This document shows, piece after piece, positions 1-7,345 of a stretch of 10,434 bases of DNA; positions within the stretch are counted from its first letter, which is position 1, and the number at the start of each line of letters is the position of its first letter. The notes beneath the pieces were generated by a model that was not told where the DNA came from, did not search any database, and was given only the letters and a program-made list of their open reading frames with translations. The stretch spans positions 1 through 10,434 of the forward strand of contig JAKIUH010000124.1 in the NCBI GenBank assembly GCA_021647685.1. The letters are read 5' to 3'. Source of the stretch: Bacteroidales bacterium (lineage in GTDB: Bacteria; Bacteroidota; Bacteroidia; Bacteroidales; NBLH01). The translations under genes were made by a program, and so were the position numbers.

Positions 1-1688
1 TCAATCATATCTGTATTTTCCGAATAAAAAAGTGATAAATCTGCCTGTCCGCTAAATGCAGCTATACGAAACATTTGCTTAATACCCAATTCTGAAGTCC
101 AACCGGTTTCCGCTTTGATTTCTAAATTTGGAAATATTTTAATGCTTCCAAGTGTTGTTGCCGCAAATTTTTCGGCAATTGAAGGGTAGCGATAGCCTTG
201 ACCGAAAGATGCCCGCAAGAAAGTATAAGGCGTAAGCTTAAAATTAATCCCGCTACGAAAAACAGGTACTATTTTGTCCGCAATGGCATCATAAGCATTG
301 TATTCAAATCGAATACCGGCATTGAAGGTCATTTTTTTCAAAAGTATGTATTCTAATTGTGCATAAGATGCTACATTTTTAGCTGTGTGATTATTATAGA
401 ACTGAGAATTAATTCGACTATATGTTCCTGAAAAACCTGAAATTAAATCAATCTTACTTTTTATTTTCCAAAAAAATTGATATTCACCGTAGTAGGATAT
501 AGCATTACTGTTGTTTTGCGTTTTCTCGGTGAAATTATTTCCCGTGTATTGAATTTGTATTCGTAAATCATGCTTGTATTTTTCTTTTTGTATGCTTAAA
601 AAAGGTTCAACTGTTAAAAATGTTCCGTTCATTTTTGATGCTGTTTCCGGATTTTGTTTCAAAGCGCCACTGTCGGCATTCTCCCAAAGTACAAAGTCTG
701 TTTTATTTGTATAGCCTGAATTCAAAGCTATTCCGTAATTAAAAGTAGGATTGTTTTTACTGTAATGTTTTATTCTGGTATTTAACCTCAAAAGTTTTTT
801 ATCGTTTAATTTGCGATAGCTGTTGTTGTTTTGAAAAGCACCACTCAGCACGATATCCGTATTCCCGTATTTTTTTAAATGTGAAAGAGAAAAATTTTGA
901 AAATTTCGCGGATTATTCCACCAAATCCATTGTTTTTTTTGCGGGCGGTCATAAATTCCTGTTTGAATGGAAAAATTATTCTCCGCTTTTGATTTTGGCA
1001 AGGCTGTTCTGAAATTGATTACTCCGTTCAAAGCCGATGAGCCATATAAAACCGATGATGCTCCTTTTATAACTTCTATACTTGCAATATTTTCCATGGG
1101 CAGAAATTGCCACTTAATATTTCCTGCATCGGCAGACAAAACAGGCATACCGTCAATAAGTGCCAAAACCCTGCTTCCCGCTCCGTAACTGTAACCACTT
1201 CCTCCGCGTATTGATGCTTGTCCGTCCATTATTTCCACTCCCGTAACTTGATTAAGTAAATCATCTGCATCAATTATGTTGTTTTGATTTATATATTCAG
1301 GTTTTATTAAACTCATTGAAACACTTAAATCGGCAACCCGCTGTTTTCTTCTGTTTGCGCTTACCACTATTTCTGTAAGTTGTTCATTTTCATTCATCAA
1401 TTGAACATTTATAATGAGTGTGTCGTTTTTTGATAAATAATGTTTTTCTGTATGTGTTTTATAGCCGATAAATTTATAGGTGATTGTTATAGCTCCGGCA
1501 GAAGTAACGAATTGATAATTCCCTCCACTGTCCGAAATCGTAAATTGCTTATTTTTGTATATCACATATACTGAGGGAAGGGGATTACCTGTTTCTTTAT
1601 CGGTAATTTTTCCCTTAATAATGGCTTTATTTTGTGCAAATGCTATACTTGATAGTAACAGTAAGTAGCTTAGTAAATATGATTTCAT
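1..1688 (-). CDS. TonB-dependent outer-membrane receptor, C-terminus cut by window edge
   Basis: Reverse-strand translation from ATG 1688 stays open to the window edge, giving about 562 residues without a stop. Residues 1-18 form a signal peptide (hydrophobic LLSYLLLLSS core, cleavage after AFA, before Q19). Residues about 22-97 resemble a carboxypeptidase-regulatory-like beta domain (IIKGKITDKETGNPLPSV, ending near YKFIGYKT), common at the N-terminus of Bacteroidota receptors. A TonB-box-like LTEIVVSAN follows at about 104-112. The plug domain spans about 115-225, with SIRGGSG, LIDGMP and the IEVIKG/SSVLYGSSALNGVINFRT region. The rest is alternating barrel-strand sequence. Such receptors import scarce ligands across the outer membrane using TonB-ExbB-ExbD energy. 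The substrate is not evident; the plug is of general CirA/BtuB-like type. No SusD partner is visible upstream, and the downstream side lies outside the window. A terminator separates it from iorB, so it is likely transcribed alone. Confidence 0.93.
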   Translation of the reverse strand, partial: MKSYLLSYLLLLSSIAFAQNKAIIKGKITDKETGNPLPSVYVIYKNKQFTISDSGGNYQFVTSAGAITITYKFIGYKTHTEKHYLSKNDTLIINVQLMNENEQLTEIVVSANRRKQRVADLSVSMSLIKPEYINQNNIIDADDLLNQVTGVEIMDGQASIRGGSGYSYGAGSRVLALIDGMPVLSADAGNIKWQFLPMENIASIEVIKGASSVLYGSSALNGVINFRTALPKSKAENNFSIQTGIYDRPQKKQWIWWNNPRNFQNFSLSHLKKYGNTDIVLSGAFQNNNSYRKLNDKKLLRLNTRIKHYSKNNPTFNYGIALNSGYTNKTDFVLWENADSGALKQNPETASKMNGTFLTVEPFLSIQKEKYKHDLRIQIQYTGNNFTEKTQNNSNAISYYGEYQFFWKIKSKIDLISGFSGTYSRINSQFYNNHTAKNVASYAQLEYILLKKMTFNAGIRFEYNAYDAIADKIVPVFRSGINFKLTPYTFLRASFGQGYRYPSIAEKFAATTLGSIKIFPNLEIKAETGWTSELGIKQMFRIAAFSGQADLSLFYSENTDMI

Positions 1689-1710
1689 AGTGAATACTTC
1701 TCAAGTTTTA

Positions 1711-1740
1711 GGTAAATAGGGCTTGGTTTTAAAATTCCAA
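1711..1740 (-). promoter_or_regulatory. Weak candidate promoter for the TonB-dependent receptor
   Basis: On the minus strand TTG (1740-1738) is followed after 19 bases by TATTTACC (1718-1711). This is a poor match to the Bacteroidota -7 box TAnnTTTG, but the spacing is right and it sits about 22 bases before the ATG at 1688. It lies between the upstream terminator and the gene, where a promoter must be if the receptor is transcribed independently. Confidence 0.25.
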
Positions 1741-1760
1741 TAAACTTATTTTATAAAAAA

Positions 1761-1806
1761 ATCAAAAAAAAGGGCATAAAGACATGTTTTTTGCCTTTAT
1801 ACCCTT
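1761..1806 (-). terminator. Intrinsic terminator of the iorAB operon
   Basis: On the minus strand, 36 bases after the iorB stop codon, AAGGGTATAAAG pairs with CTTTATGCCCTT with one A/C mismatch around a loop of about 13 bases. A run of eight T follows immediately, then GA and another T-run. This is a textbook Rho-independent terminator. It separates iorB from the downstream TonB-dependent receptor gene. Confidence 0.9.
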
Positions 1807-1841
1807 CAAATTTACAAAATTATCGATAAAATTAAGTCCTG

Positions 1842-2429
1842 CTATGCGTTTAATTTTTTTTCGGTAAATTCCCGTCCTATTTTTAGTGCTTTAATATTGA
1901 TGTTCACCACATCTTCTCCTTTACGCGAAAATATAGTACGAATTCCTTCTTCTATAAGTTTGTAATCCATATTGATAAAAGGAGATGCAGCACCCAACAC
2001 AATTATGTTTGATGAGCGCGAGGCTTTAATTTCTTTTGCCATTGCATCGGCGTCAAGCACGATATGATTTTTAACCTTTTCAATTTCTGCTATTAATGCA
2101 TCTACATCAGGATAGTTAGGTATGTTTTTATAAGGTCGCGAATTGGTAATCAGCCAGCCCTCATCATGCAAGTAGTTCAAATAGCGCAAACCCTCCATCG
2201 GTTCTACCGAAACAATTAAATCGGCAGTTTTATCGGCAATTAAATCCGATGCTATTTCTTTATCAGAAATACGCAAATGTGCTTGTACCTCACCTCCGCG
2301 CTGGCTCATTCCGTGTACTTCCGATTGTTTTAAATAAAAATCATTGTTCAGGGCAGCCATTCCTAATGTGGCTGCTATGGTCAAAATTCCTTGTCCGCCA
2401 ACTCCGGCAAGTATTAAATCTGTTTTCAT
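1842..2429 (-). CDS. iorB: Indolepyruvate oxidoreductase subunit beta (IorB)
   Basis: This 195-residue protein has the pyruvate/ketoisovalerate oxidoreductase gamma-type fold. The glycine-rich GVGGQG motif lies at residues 9-14, followed by the conserved QSEVHGMSQRGGEVQAHLRI segment (about 36-54) and VSVEPMEGLRYL. With IorA it forms the cytoplasmic enzyme that oxidatively decarboxylates aryl-pyruvates (indolepyruvate, phenylpyruvate, hydroxyphenylpyruvate) with CoA to aryl-acetyl-CoA and reduced ferredoxin. In anaerobes it serves aromatic amino-acid catabolism, or the reverse reaction. Length is normal for the family. It starts 39 bases after iorA in the same direction and is followed by a terminator, so the two are almost certainly co-transcribed. 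Only an A/T-rich leader precedes the ATG, without a Shine-Dalgarno motif. Exact substrate preference cannot be read from sequence. Confidence 0.93.
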   Translation of the reverse strand: MKTDLILAGVGGQGILTIAATLGMAALNNDFYLKQSEVHGMSQRGGEVQAHLRISDKEIASDLIADKTADLIVSVEPMEGLRYLNYLHDEGWLITNSRPYKNIPNYPDVDALIAEIEKVKNHIVLDADAMAKEIKASRSSNIIVLGAASPFINMDYKLIEEGIRTIFSRKGEDVVNINIKALKIGREFTEKKLNA

Positions 2430-2468
2430 TATTATAAGGTTAATTATTCATTTAATTATTTAAATTAT

Positions 2469-4082
2469 TTATTTAAGATTCAATTCTCTGAGCTTTTCAG
2501 CCAAAGATTTATTACGTACGGTCTGTATGCACTGTCGTCGTGGTATTACAACAGAAACTCCTTGATATTCGAGTTCTTCTTTAATGGTTTTAACCATTAA
2601 ATCATGATTTTTCTTGGTCGGATTCATAACAATTATATGCTCAGGATCTACTCCTATGCCTTTGCAAATATCTTCAATTCGTCCTAATGCTTGTGAGTCT
2701 TGTTGTCCTGTCATTCCGGTAGTGAAATTATCAGAGATTATAACTGTAATGGGTGCATTTTCTGCAACAGCATCTAACAATCCGGTCATACCTGAATGTG
2801 TAAAGGTTGAGTCGCCAATTACGGCAACTGCCGGAACCAGACCTGCATCGGCAGCGCCTTTTGCCATCGTTATAGATGCTCCCATATCAACACAAGAGTT
2901 AATTGCATTATAAGGCTCCAAGGCACCTAAGGTGTAGCATCCGATATCGGCGAATACCCGACCTGCACCATATTCTGCCATGGCTTCGTTAAGGGCTATG
3001 TATGCATCAATATGCCCGCATCCTACACACATTGCCGGCGGGCGGGGAACTAAAATTTCCGGATTTTTGCCGGCTTTTTGTATTTCAAACCCTAAAGCCT
3101 TAGCTACATGGTCGGGGTTTAATTCGCCATCACGTGGAAGCGTACCGTCTAATCTGCCTTTTACTTTTTCTTTTTCCAAATAGCCTTTAATCATTTCTTC
3201 CACAAATGGATATCCCTCTTCTAATACCAAAATTTCGTTGGTTTCATTAACTAATTTTTCAATTTTGGTACGTGGTAAAGGATATTGACTGATTTTAACA
3301 ATCGGATAAGGAATAGTACTATCCTTATAATTTTCTTTTAAATAATTGTAAGCGATACCACAAGCAATTATCCCCAGACTTTTGTCTTTTCCTTCAATGT
3401 ATTCATTAAATGCAGATTCTTCCGAATCCATTTCCATTGCTACCTGTTTATTAATTAATCCGCGGTAGCGACCTTTGGCAATTGAAGGTAATAATACAAA
3501 CTGACGAGGATCGCCGGGCAAACTCAGCTCATTTTCATTTTTTACTTCTTTACGTTTAATAATTGATCGCGAGTGTGAAATACGTGTTGTTAAACGCATT
3601 AATACAGGTACTCCGAATTTTTCAGATAATTCAAAGGCATGATAGGTCATTTCGTATGCCTCTTGTTGGTTTGAAGGCTCTAAAATAGGTACCATGGCAA
3701 ATTTACCGTAAAATCGTGAGTCTTGTTCATTTTGAGATGAATGCATTGAAGGGTCATCGGCAACGGTAATTACCAAACCTCCGTTTACACCTGTAATTGC
3801 TGAATTGATAAATGCATCTGCGGCTACGTTTAGTCCAACATGCTTCATACATACCATAGCACGTTTACCTGAATATGACATACCCAGGGCAGCCTCCATA
3901 GCTGTTTTTTCGTTCGACGACCATTGACTGTGCACTTTTCGTTCTTGAGCTAACTTTTCTCTTTGAATATATTCGGTGATTTCAGTTGATGGTGTTCCCG
4001 GATATGCATAAACACCCGATAAACCACCGTCAATAGCACCTTGTGCTACTGCTTCGGCTCCGAGTAATAATAATTTTTGCAT
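2469..4082 (-). CDS. iorA: Indolepyruvate oxidoreductase subunit alpha (IorA), short form without C-terminal ferredoxin domain
   Basis: A 537-residue thiamine-diphosphate enzyme. The N-terminal pyrimidine-binding domain has YPGTPSTE at 27-34 and the NEK segment with E58, a likely TPP-activating glutamate by analogy with pyruvate:ferredoxin oxidoreductases. The middle transketolase-C-like domain is followed by the conserved CVGCGH (352-357). The C-terminal TPP-pyrophosphate domain has GDSTFTHSG beginning at 423 and DN at 451-452, the Mg/TPP signature. It converts aryl-2-oxoacids to aryl-acetyl-CoA together with IorB. The archaeal enzymes carry a further C-terminal domain binding two [4Fe-4S] clusters. 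Here the protein stops about 20 residues after VVIPRRQC, and there is no CxxCxxC cluster in it or in the 39 bases before iorB. This appears to be a compact form rather than a broken gene. A 412-base leader with dyads lies upstream. Confidence 0.94.
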   Translation of the reverse strand: MQKLLLLGAEAVAQGAIDGGLSGVYAYPGTPSTEITEYIQREKLAQERKVHSQWSSNEKTAMEAALGMSYSGKRAMVCMKHVGLNVAADAFINSAITGVNGGLVITVADDPSMHSSQNEQDSRFYGKFAMVPILEPSNQQEAYEMTYHAFELSEKFGVPVLMRLTTRISHSRSIIKRKEVKNENELSLPGDPRQFVLLPSIAKGRYRGLINKQVAMEMDSEESAFNEYIEGKDKSLGIIACGIAYNYLKENYKDSTIPYPIVKISQYPLPRTKIEKLVNETNEILVLEEGYPFVEEMIKGYLEKEKVKGRLDGTLPRDGELNPDHVAKALGFEIQKAGKNPEILVPRPPAMCVGCGHIDAYIALNEAMAEYGAGRVFADIGCYTLGALEPYNAINSCVDMGASITMAKGAADAGLVPAVAVIGDSTFTHSGMTGLLDAVAENAPITVIISDNFTTGMTGQQDSQALGRIEDICKGIGVDPEHIIVMNPTKKNHDLMVKTIKEELEYQGVSVVIPRRQCIQTVRNKSLAEKLRELNLK

Positions 4083-4183
4083 TGTTTCTATTTTTAAAAT
4101 TTAAAAATTGTTGATAGAAATAATATTGAAAATACTTTTATTGTATGATCAAAATTTGTTTTTTTAATATAATAACGGGGAGT

Positions 4184-4207
4184 ATTTACTCTTGTTCAAG
4201 AGTAAAT
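4184..4207. repeat. 24-bp perfect palindromic dyad upstream of iorA
   Basis: ATTTACTCTTG (4184-4194) and CAAGAGTAAAT (4197-4207) are perfect inverted repeats around a TT centre, about 100 bp before the iorA start codon. There is no T-run after it on the minus strand, so it is not a standard terminator. It could be an operator for a dimeric regulator or a hairpin in the iorA leader. Confidence 0.7.
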
Positions 4208-4208
4208 T

Positions 4209-4226
4209 ATGCAAACTTTTTTGCAT
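4209..4226. repeat. Second inverted repeat adjoining the 24-bp dyad
   Basis: ATGCAAA (4209-4215) and TTTGCAT (4220-4226) form a 7-bp stem with a 4-base loop, one base away from the larger dyad. The right arm is part of TTTGCATCG, which recurs at 4281-4289. Two hairpins back to back suggest a structured leader or a composite regulator site. Confidence 0.55.
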
Positions 4227-4448
4227 CGCGTCTTTTAAGCAATACAAAAAGAAGTAATGATAATATGAAATTTTTAAATATTTGCATCGAAAACAAAATT
4301 ACAAATATTTTTTGAAATATTTACCACGCAATTTATATTGTGTCGAAAAACATTTGTTTATAATCTATAAATCTGCAATTTTGTTTTCAGAAGAAGATAG
4401 TTTCGGATTGGATAATTTTTAACAAAGTTATACGCAAAAACAATGAGA

Positions 4449-4479
4449 CTTGATATGATTAAAACATGCTTGATACGAT
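4449..4479. repeat. 11-bp direct repeat with 20-bp period
   Basis: CTTGATATGAT (4449-4459) and CTTGATACGAT (4469-4479) differ at one position and are spaced exactly 20 bp, about two helical turns. They sit roughly 20 bp upstream of the exact TAnnTTTG box TAACTTTG (4430-4423, minus strand). That is a usual place for an activator that replaces a missing -33 element. Confidence 0.4.
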
Positions 4480-4494
4480 ATTAGAAATCGATCT

Positions 4495-5376
4495 TTAATT
4501 TTTAAAATTTTTTCTTACCCTTACTTTATTTCCTTTACCAAGATATTCCATTTCGTCAAACAAAAAGTGTGTAATAAATATTCCACGCCCGTTAAGTTCC
4601 ATTAACTGAGTAGATTGAGTAGGATCCGGAATTAAGCGCCAATCAAAGCCTTTACCTTCGTCTTCAATAAGCCATTCGCAATATTCAGGGCGTAGTTTGT
4701 AGTAAACGCGCAATTTTCTTTGGGCATATTCTTGAATTTTCATTTTTTGGGCATAAAGTTCCTGCATGGTATTATTATTCGATGCTTCTACTTTTTCATT
4801 AAAGCTAATAGCAAGATTGCCATGTTCCAGTGCATTAGTAATTAACTCGTCTAAGCCCAATTCGATATTTGTTATTTCCGAATCATCCAAATTTACATTC
4901 ATTTCGGAGATCAACTGGCTGATAATTGCAGGTATATGGCTAATGTTGGTATCAAATTCAAATAAAATATCTTTTTTAATGATTCTGCCCTGTGCTTTTT
5001 CTGCCAGTTTATGGCTTTCAACCAAAGATTTGTATTTTTCAAGAAGACTGAGCAGGCTGTTTTTTCGAATCGGTTTTTTTAAGTAGTTATTAGCACCGCG
5101 CCTAAGGGCTTCAATAGCATAATCCTCGCTACCAAAAGCAGTTGTAATTATAAAAATAGTATCCGATTTATCTTTACGGATGGCACTTAAAAGTTCCAAA
5201 CCATCCATATAGGGCATTTGTATATCACTAATGATTACATCAGGATCATAATATTTGTAGATTTCCAATGCTTCCTTACCGTTTTCTGCAGCTTTAAAAT
5301 CAAAGCCTTCTAAACCGATTAGGTTGATTAGATACTCTCTTGACGGATAATCATCTTCTACAATCAGTACTTTCAC
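4495..5376 (-). CDS. Response regulator with C-terminal GHKL (RsbW/SpoIIAB-like) ATPase domain
   Basis: A 293-residue cytoplasmic protein. Residues 1-120 are a receiver domain with acidic pocket D8/D9, phospho-acceptor D51 (SDIQMPYMDG), T79-A80 and K101-P102. A linker helix (about 117-137) leads to an ATP-binding domain of the anti-sigma/serine-kinase HATPase type: N-box ELGLDELITNALEHGN (172-187, E177 and N181), G1 box DEGKGFD (239-245) and G2 box NGRGIFI (262-268). All ATP-binding motifs are intact, so kinase or switch activity is plausible. There is no histidine phospho-acceptor and no PP2C domain, so it is not an ordinary hybrid kinase. By family analogy it may phosphorylate or bind an anti-sigma-antagonist-like partner, but none is encoded here. 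The start is GTG at 5376: the codon just before it is a stop (TAA), and beta-strand 1 (KVLIVEDD) follows directly. It lies 85 bases after the M23 gene. Confidence 0.93.
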   Translation of the reverse strand: MKVLIVEDDYPSREYLINLIGLEGFDFKAAENGKEALEIYKYYDPDVIISDIQMPYMDGLELLSAIRKDKSDTIFIITTAFGSEDYAIEALRRGANNYLKKPIRKNSLLSLLEKYKSLVESHKLAEKAQGRIIKKDILFEFDTNISHIPAIISQLISEMNVNLDDSEITNIELGLDELITNALEHGNLAISFNEKVEASNNNTMQELYAQKMKIQEYAQRKLRVYYKLRPEYCEWLIEDEGKGFDWRLIPDPTQSTQLMELNGRGIFITHFLFDEMEYLGKGNKVRVRKNFKN

Positions 5377-5461
5377 TTACAAATAAATTTTAATTTAATA
5401 CATTAGCCCTTTTTTATCTCATTTCCTGATGCTAAAATTAATAAAAAAATAACATACCTTT

Positions 5462-7165
5462 CTATTTATACGTAAAATTTGATGTAAAAGTTTCAATATT
5501 TCCATATTTATCTTCTACTTTGAGCACCAATTCATGCTTTCCTTTTTTTATTTTTTCAATTTTTAAATTACATTGAATTAAATGGTATTTGGTATCGTAG
5601 GTAAAAAGTACCCACTTATTGTCAATAAATCCGTTAAAACTTTTTATTCCTGATAAATTATCGTAAATTTTAAAACGAAGCATGGATTTGTATATTACAT
5701 TTGTTTTTGCCAAGCTAAGTGGAACAATACGTGGTTTAATCGTGTCAACTGTCAGCACATAGTTTCCAAAACTGTTTATTTTGCCAATTACATAACCGTC
5801 AATATATTCTCCTCCGGCAGAAGATAATTTTCCCTGATTATTTATTTTGGCTATTAAAACCTTGCTTTGCAAATTTTTGGGCAGGCTGTCCGTTTTTATG
5901 GCAATGCTTATTTTATTAAATAAAGGAGTCCTTTCTTTGTGTATATGATGTACGGAAGAATATGCTTTAAACTTTGCTTTGGTAGTAAAATGTATAAAAT
6001 TCAAATCGTACAATAAACTGTTTCGATGAAAATTTATTTTCAAATTTGGCGAATTATAAAAATTTTCTTTTTTGCAATACAGCTTTTGAACAAAATATTT
6101 ATTTTTAAACGGTTTTGCATAAACTTTTGTGGTATCTCTAATGATATTAAACCGGATTGTTTTTTTATTTCCGTAAAAATCTTTGGCAATAATTTTAACA
6201 CGATGTATTGAATCATCAATTACTTTGTAAATTCCTCTATTTTTTTTAACAAGATAATTTTCCCATTTATTATTTGGTTCAACAAAGCATTTTGTAATGC
6301 GCTTTTTATTGTATAAATAGCTGCCATAATCAATATAGCTATTGATGTATCGATTGGTATAAAAAGATAATTTATCAAACTTTACATCAAAATATACGGT
6401 GTCATCAATTTTCATCGTAAGTTGATAAATACCGTTTCGGTTGTGCCTTCCGGTAGTGTAATCTTGCAATTCAATACCAAAACCGGTATTCCCATTTATT
6501 TTAATGGTTTTACCCGATATATATTTATAACTGTATGTTTTTTTAGTAAAATTATCCCAATCAATGGTATCATTAAAGTTATATTGTGTTATGGAAAAGA
6601 TTCGAGGAGCTACATCATCTTTAATTTTTATTCCGAATAAAAACGGGTTTACAGGTTCTTCCGAGTCACGTTCACGAATTTCAAAATGAATATGCGGACC
6701 GGACGAGCGTCCTGAATTTCCCGAAAGAGCAATAAAATCGCCTTTTTTTACCGGAAATTGATGGGGAAGCGGATATAGGTTTATAGAAAACACATGTTTT
6801 TCATGCCGGATGCTATCCAAATAGGCTGCTATATCCTTTCTGAACGATTTTAGATGACCATATACCGAAACATAACCGTTGGGGTGGGTGATATAAAGAG
6901 CATTTCCATATCCGCCACCCGAAACATTAATACGCGAAACATATCCGTCGGCAATGCTATATACCTTTTTTCCTTGAACTCCTTCTGTTAAAATATCCAA
7001 GCCGGTATGAAAATGATTTGAACGTAATTCGCCAAAGTTTCCGGCTATTTGTATTTGAAAATCTATGGGCGAACGAAAATAGTGTTGAGGATATTTGTTT
7101 TGGGCAAAAATACTAATTGATATAATTGTAAAAATAAATAGAAAAAATTTATGAATCATTGTCAT
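5462..7165 (-). CDS. Secreted M23-family (LytM-like) metallopeptidase with long C-terminal domain
   Basis: A 567-residue exported protein. Residues 1-21 are a signal peptide (basic start, hydrophobic FFLFIFTIISISIF, cleavage at FAQ). The M23 domain runs from about 30 to 180. Predicted zinc ligands are H53 and D57 (HTGLD) and H160 (HIH, 158-160), with likely catalytic H104 (VYGH) and H158, so the enzyme looks active. M23 endopeptidases cut peptidoglycan cross-links in the periplasm. The insertion between H104 and H158 (about 106-140) is unusually long. The remaining roughly 385 residues are rich in aromatic and lysine residues with beta-strand character and repeated KVEDKYGN/IYDNLSGI-type segments, suggesting Ig-like or beta-sandwich modules whose function I cannot name. 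MTM offers two starts (7165, 7159); the first was kept. A TATTTTTG box lies upstream, and the response-regulator gene follows after 85 bases. Confidence 0.92.
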   Translation of the reverse strand: MTMIHKFFLFIFTIISISIFAQNKYPQHYFRSPIDFQIQIAGNFGELRSNHFHTGLDILTEGVQGKKVYSIADGYVSRINVSGGGYGNALYITHPNGYVSVYGHLKSFRKDIAAYLDSIRHEKHVFSINLYPLPHQFPVKKGDFIALSGNSGRSSGPHIHFEIRERDSEEPVNPFLFGIKIKDDVAPRIFSITQYNFNDTIDWDNFTKKTYSYKYISGKTIKINGNTGFGIELQDYTTGRHNRNGIYQLTMKIDDTVYFDVKFDKLSFYTNRYINSYIDYGSYLYNKKRITKCFVEPNNKWENYLVKKNRGIYKVIDDSIHRVKIIAKDFYGNKKTIRFNIIRDTTKVYAKPFKNKYFVQKLYCKKENFYNSPNLKINFHRNSLLYDLNFIHFTTKAKFKAYSSVHHIHKERTPLFNKISIAIKTDSLPKNLQSKVLIAKINNQGKLSSAGGEYIDGYVIGKINSFGNYVLTVDTIKPRIVPLSLAKTNVIYKSMLRFKIYDNLSGIKSFNGFIDNKWVLFTYDTKYHLIQCNLKIEKIKKGKHELVLKVEDKYGNIETFTSNFTYK

Positions 7166-7207
7166 TTTTTAAGTAAAATTTGAAATATATGTAAAATAAA
7201 AAGAGCG

Positions 7208-7215
7208 CAAAAATA
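7208..7215 (-). promoter_or_regulatory. Candidate -7 box for the M23 peptidase gene
   Basis: On the minus strand TATTTTTG (followed by CGC) matches the Bacteroidota -7 consensus TAnnTTTG exactly and lies 42 bases before ATG 7165. No TTG is found 19-21 bases upstream, so the -33 element is weak or absent. It faces away from the promoter of the coiled-coil/zapA cluster. Confidence 0.45.
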
Positions 7216-7297
7216 TAATAAAGTCGGTTTTAAACTGCTATAAAACAGAAAAATGTTTAAAAATTTTTAAGTTTATAAAAAATAAATGCTTGATTTT

Positions 7298-7328
7298 TTG
7301 GGAAATTTTCAATACAATGTTAACTTTG
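7298..7328 (+). promoter_or_regulatory. Bacteroidota-type promoter of the coiled-coil/zapA/6S/rny cluster
   Basis: TTG (7298-7300, within a TTTTTTG run), a 20-base spacer, then TAACTTTG (7321-7328) match both elements of the Bacteroidota primary-sigma promoter (TTG, 19-21 bases, TAnnTTTG). Transcription should start a few bases after 7328. This leaves a leader of only about 10-13 bases before ATG 7346 and excludes the in-frame ATG at 7286 as a start. Confidence 0.8.
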
Positions 7329-7345
7329 TAGTTGAATTTGTAGTT

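Larger units (their letters stand above)
4083..4494 (-). promoter_or_regulatory. Non-coding leader/regulatory region upstream of iorAB
   Basis: These 412 bases separate the response-regulator gene from iorA and contain no convincing ORF. They hold two adjacent inverted repeats (4184-4226), an A/T-only dyad (4303-4310 with 4315-4322), a repeated TTTGCATCG (4220-4228 and 4281-4289), and an 11-bp direct repeat at exactly 20-bp spacing (4449-4459, 4469-4479). On the minus strand two exact TAnnTTTG -7 boxes are present: TAATTTTG (4301-4294) and TAACTTTG (4430-4423). Neither has a TTG at the right distance. Transcription of iorA from one of these, perhaps activator-dependent, would give a 5' leader of roughly 200-340 bases. 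Confidence 0.5.

Noticed and set aside
967..1188. Plus-strand frame of 73 codons
   Set aside because: It lies antisense within the continuous TonB-dependent receptor frame, which has a signal peptide and plug motifs, and its own product resembles nothing.
2249..3183. Plus-strand frames at 2249-2437, 2614-2913 and 2980-3183
   Set aside because: All are antisense to iorB or iorA, whose motifs are unambiguous. The products have no recognisable features.
4220..4289. Two TTTGCATCG copies read as plus-strand promoter boxes
   Set aside because: Neither has an exact TAnn before TTTG nor a TTG at 19-21 bases upstream, and there is no plus-strand gene downstream.
4766..5086. Plus-strand 106-codon frame
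   Set aside because: Antisense to the receiver/ATPase gene. The Ser/Leu/Phe-rich product is typical of a shadow frame.
6026..6640. Plus-strand frames at 6026-6211 and 6422-6640
   Set aside because: Antisense to the M23 peptidase in A/T-rich sequence. The Phe/Ile-rich composition reflects the opposite strand.
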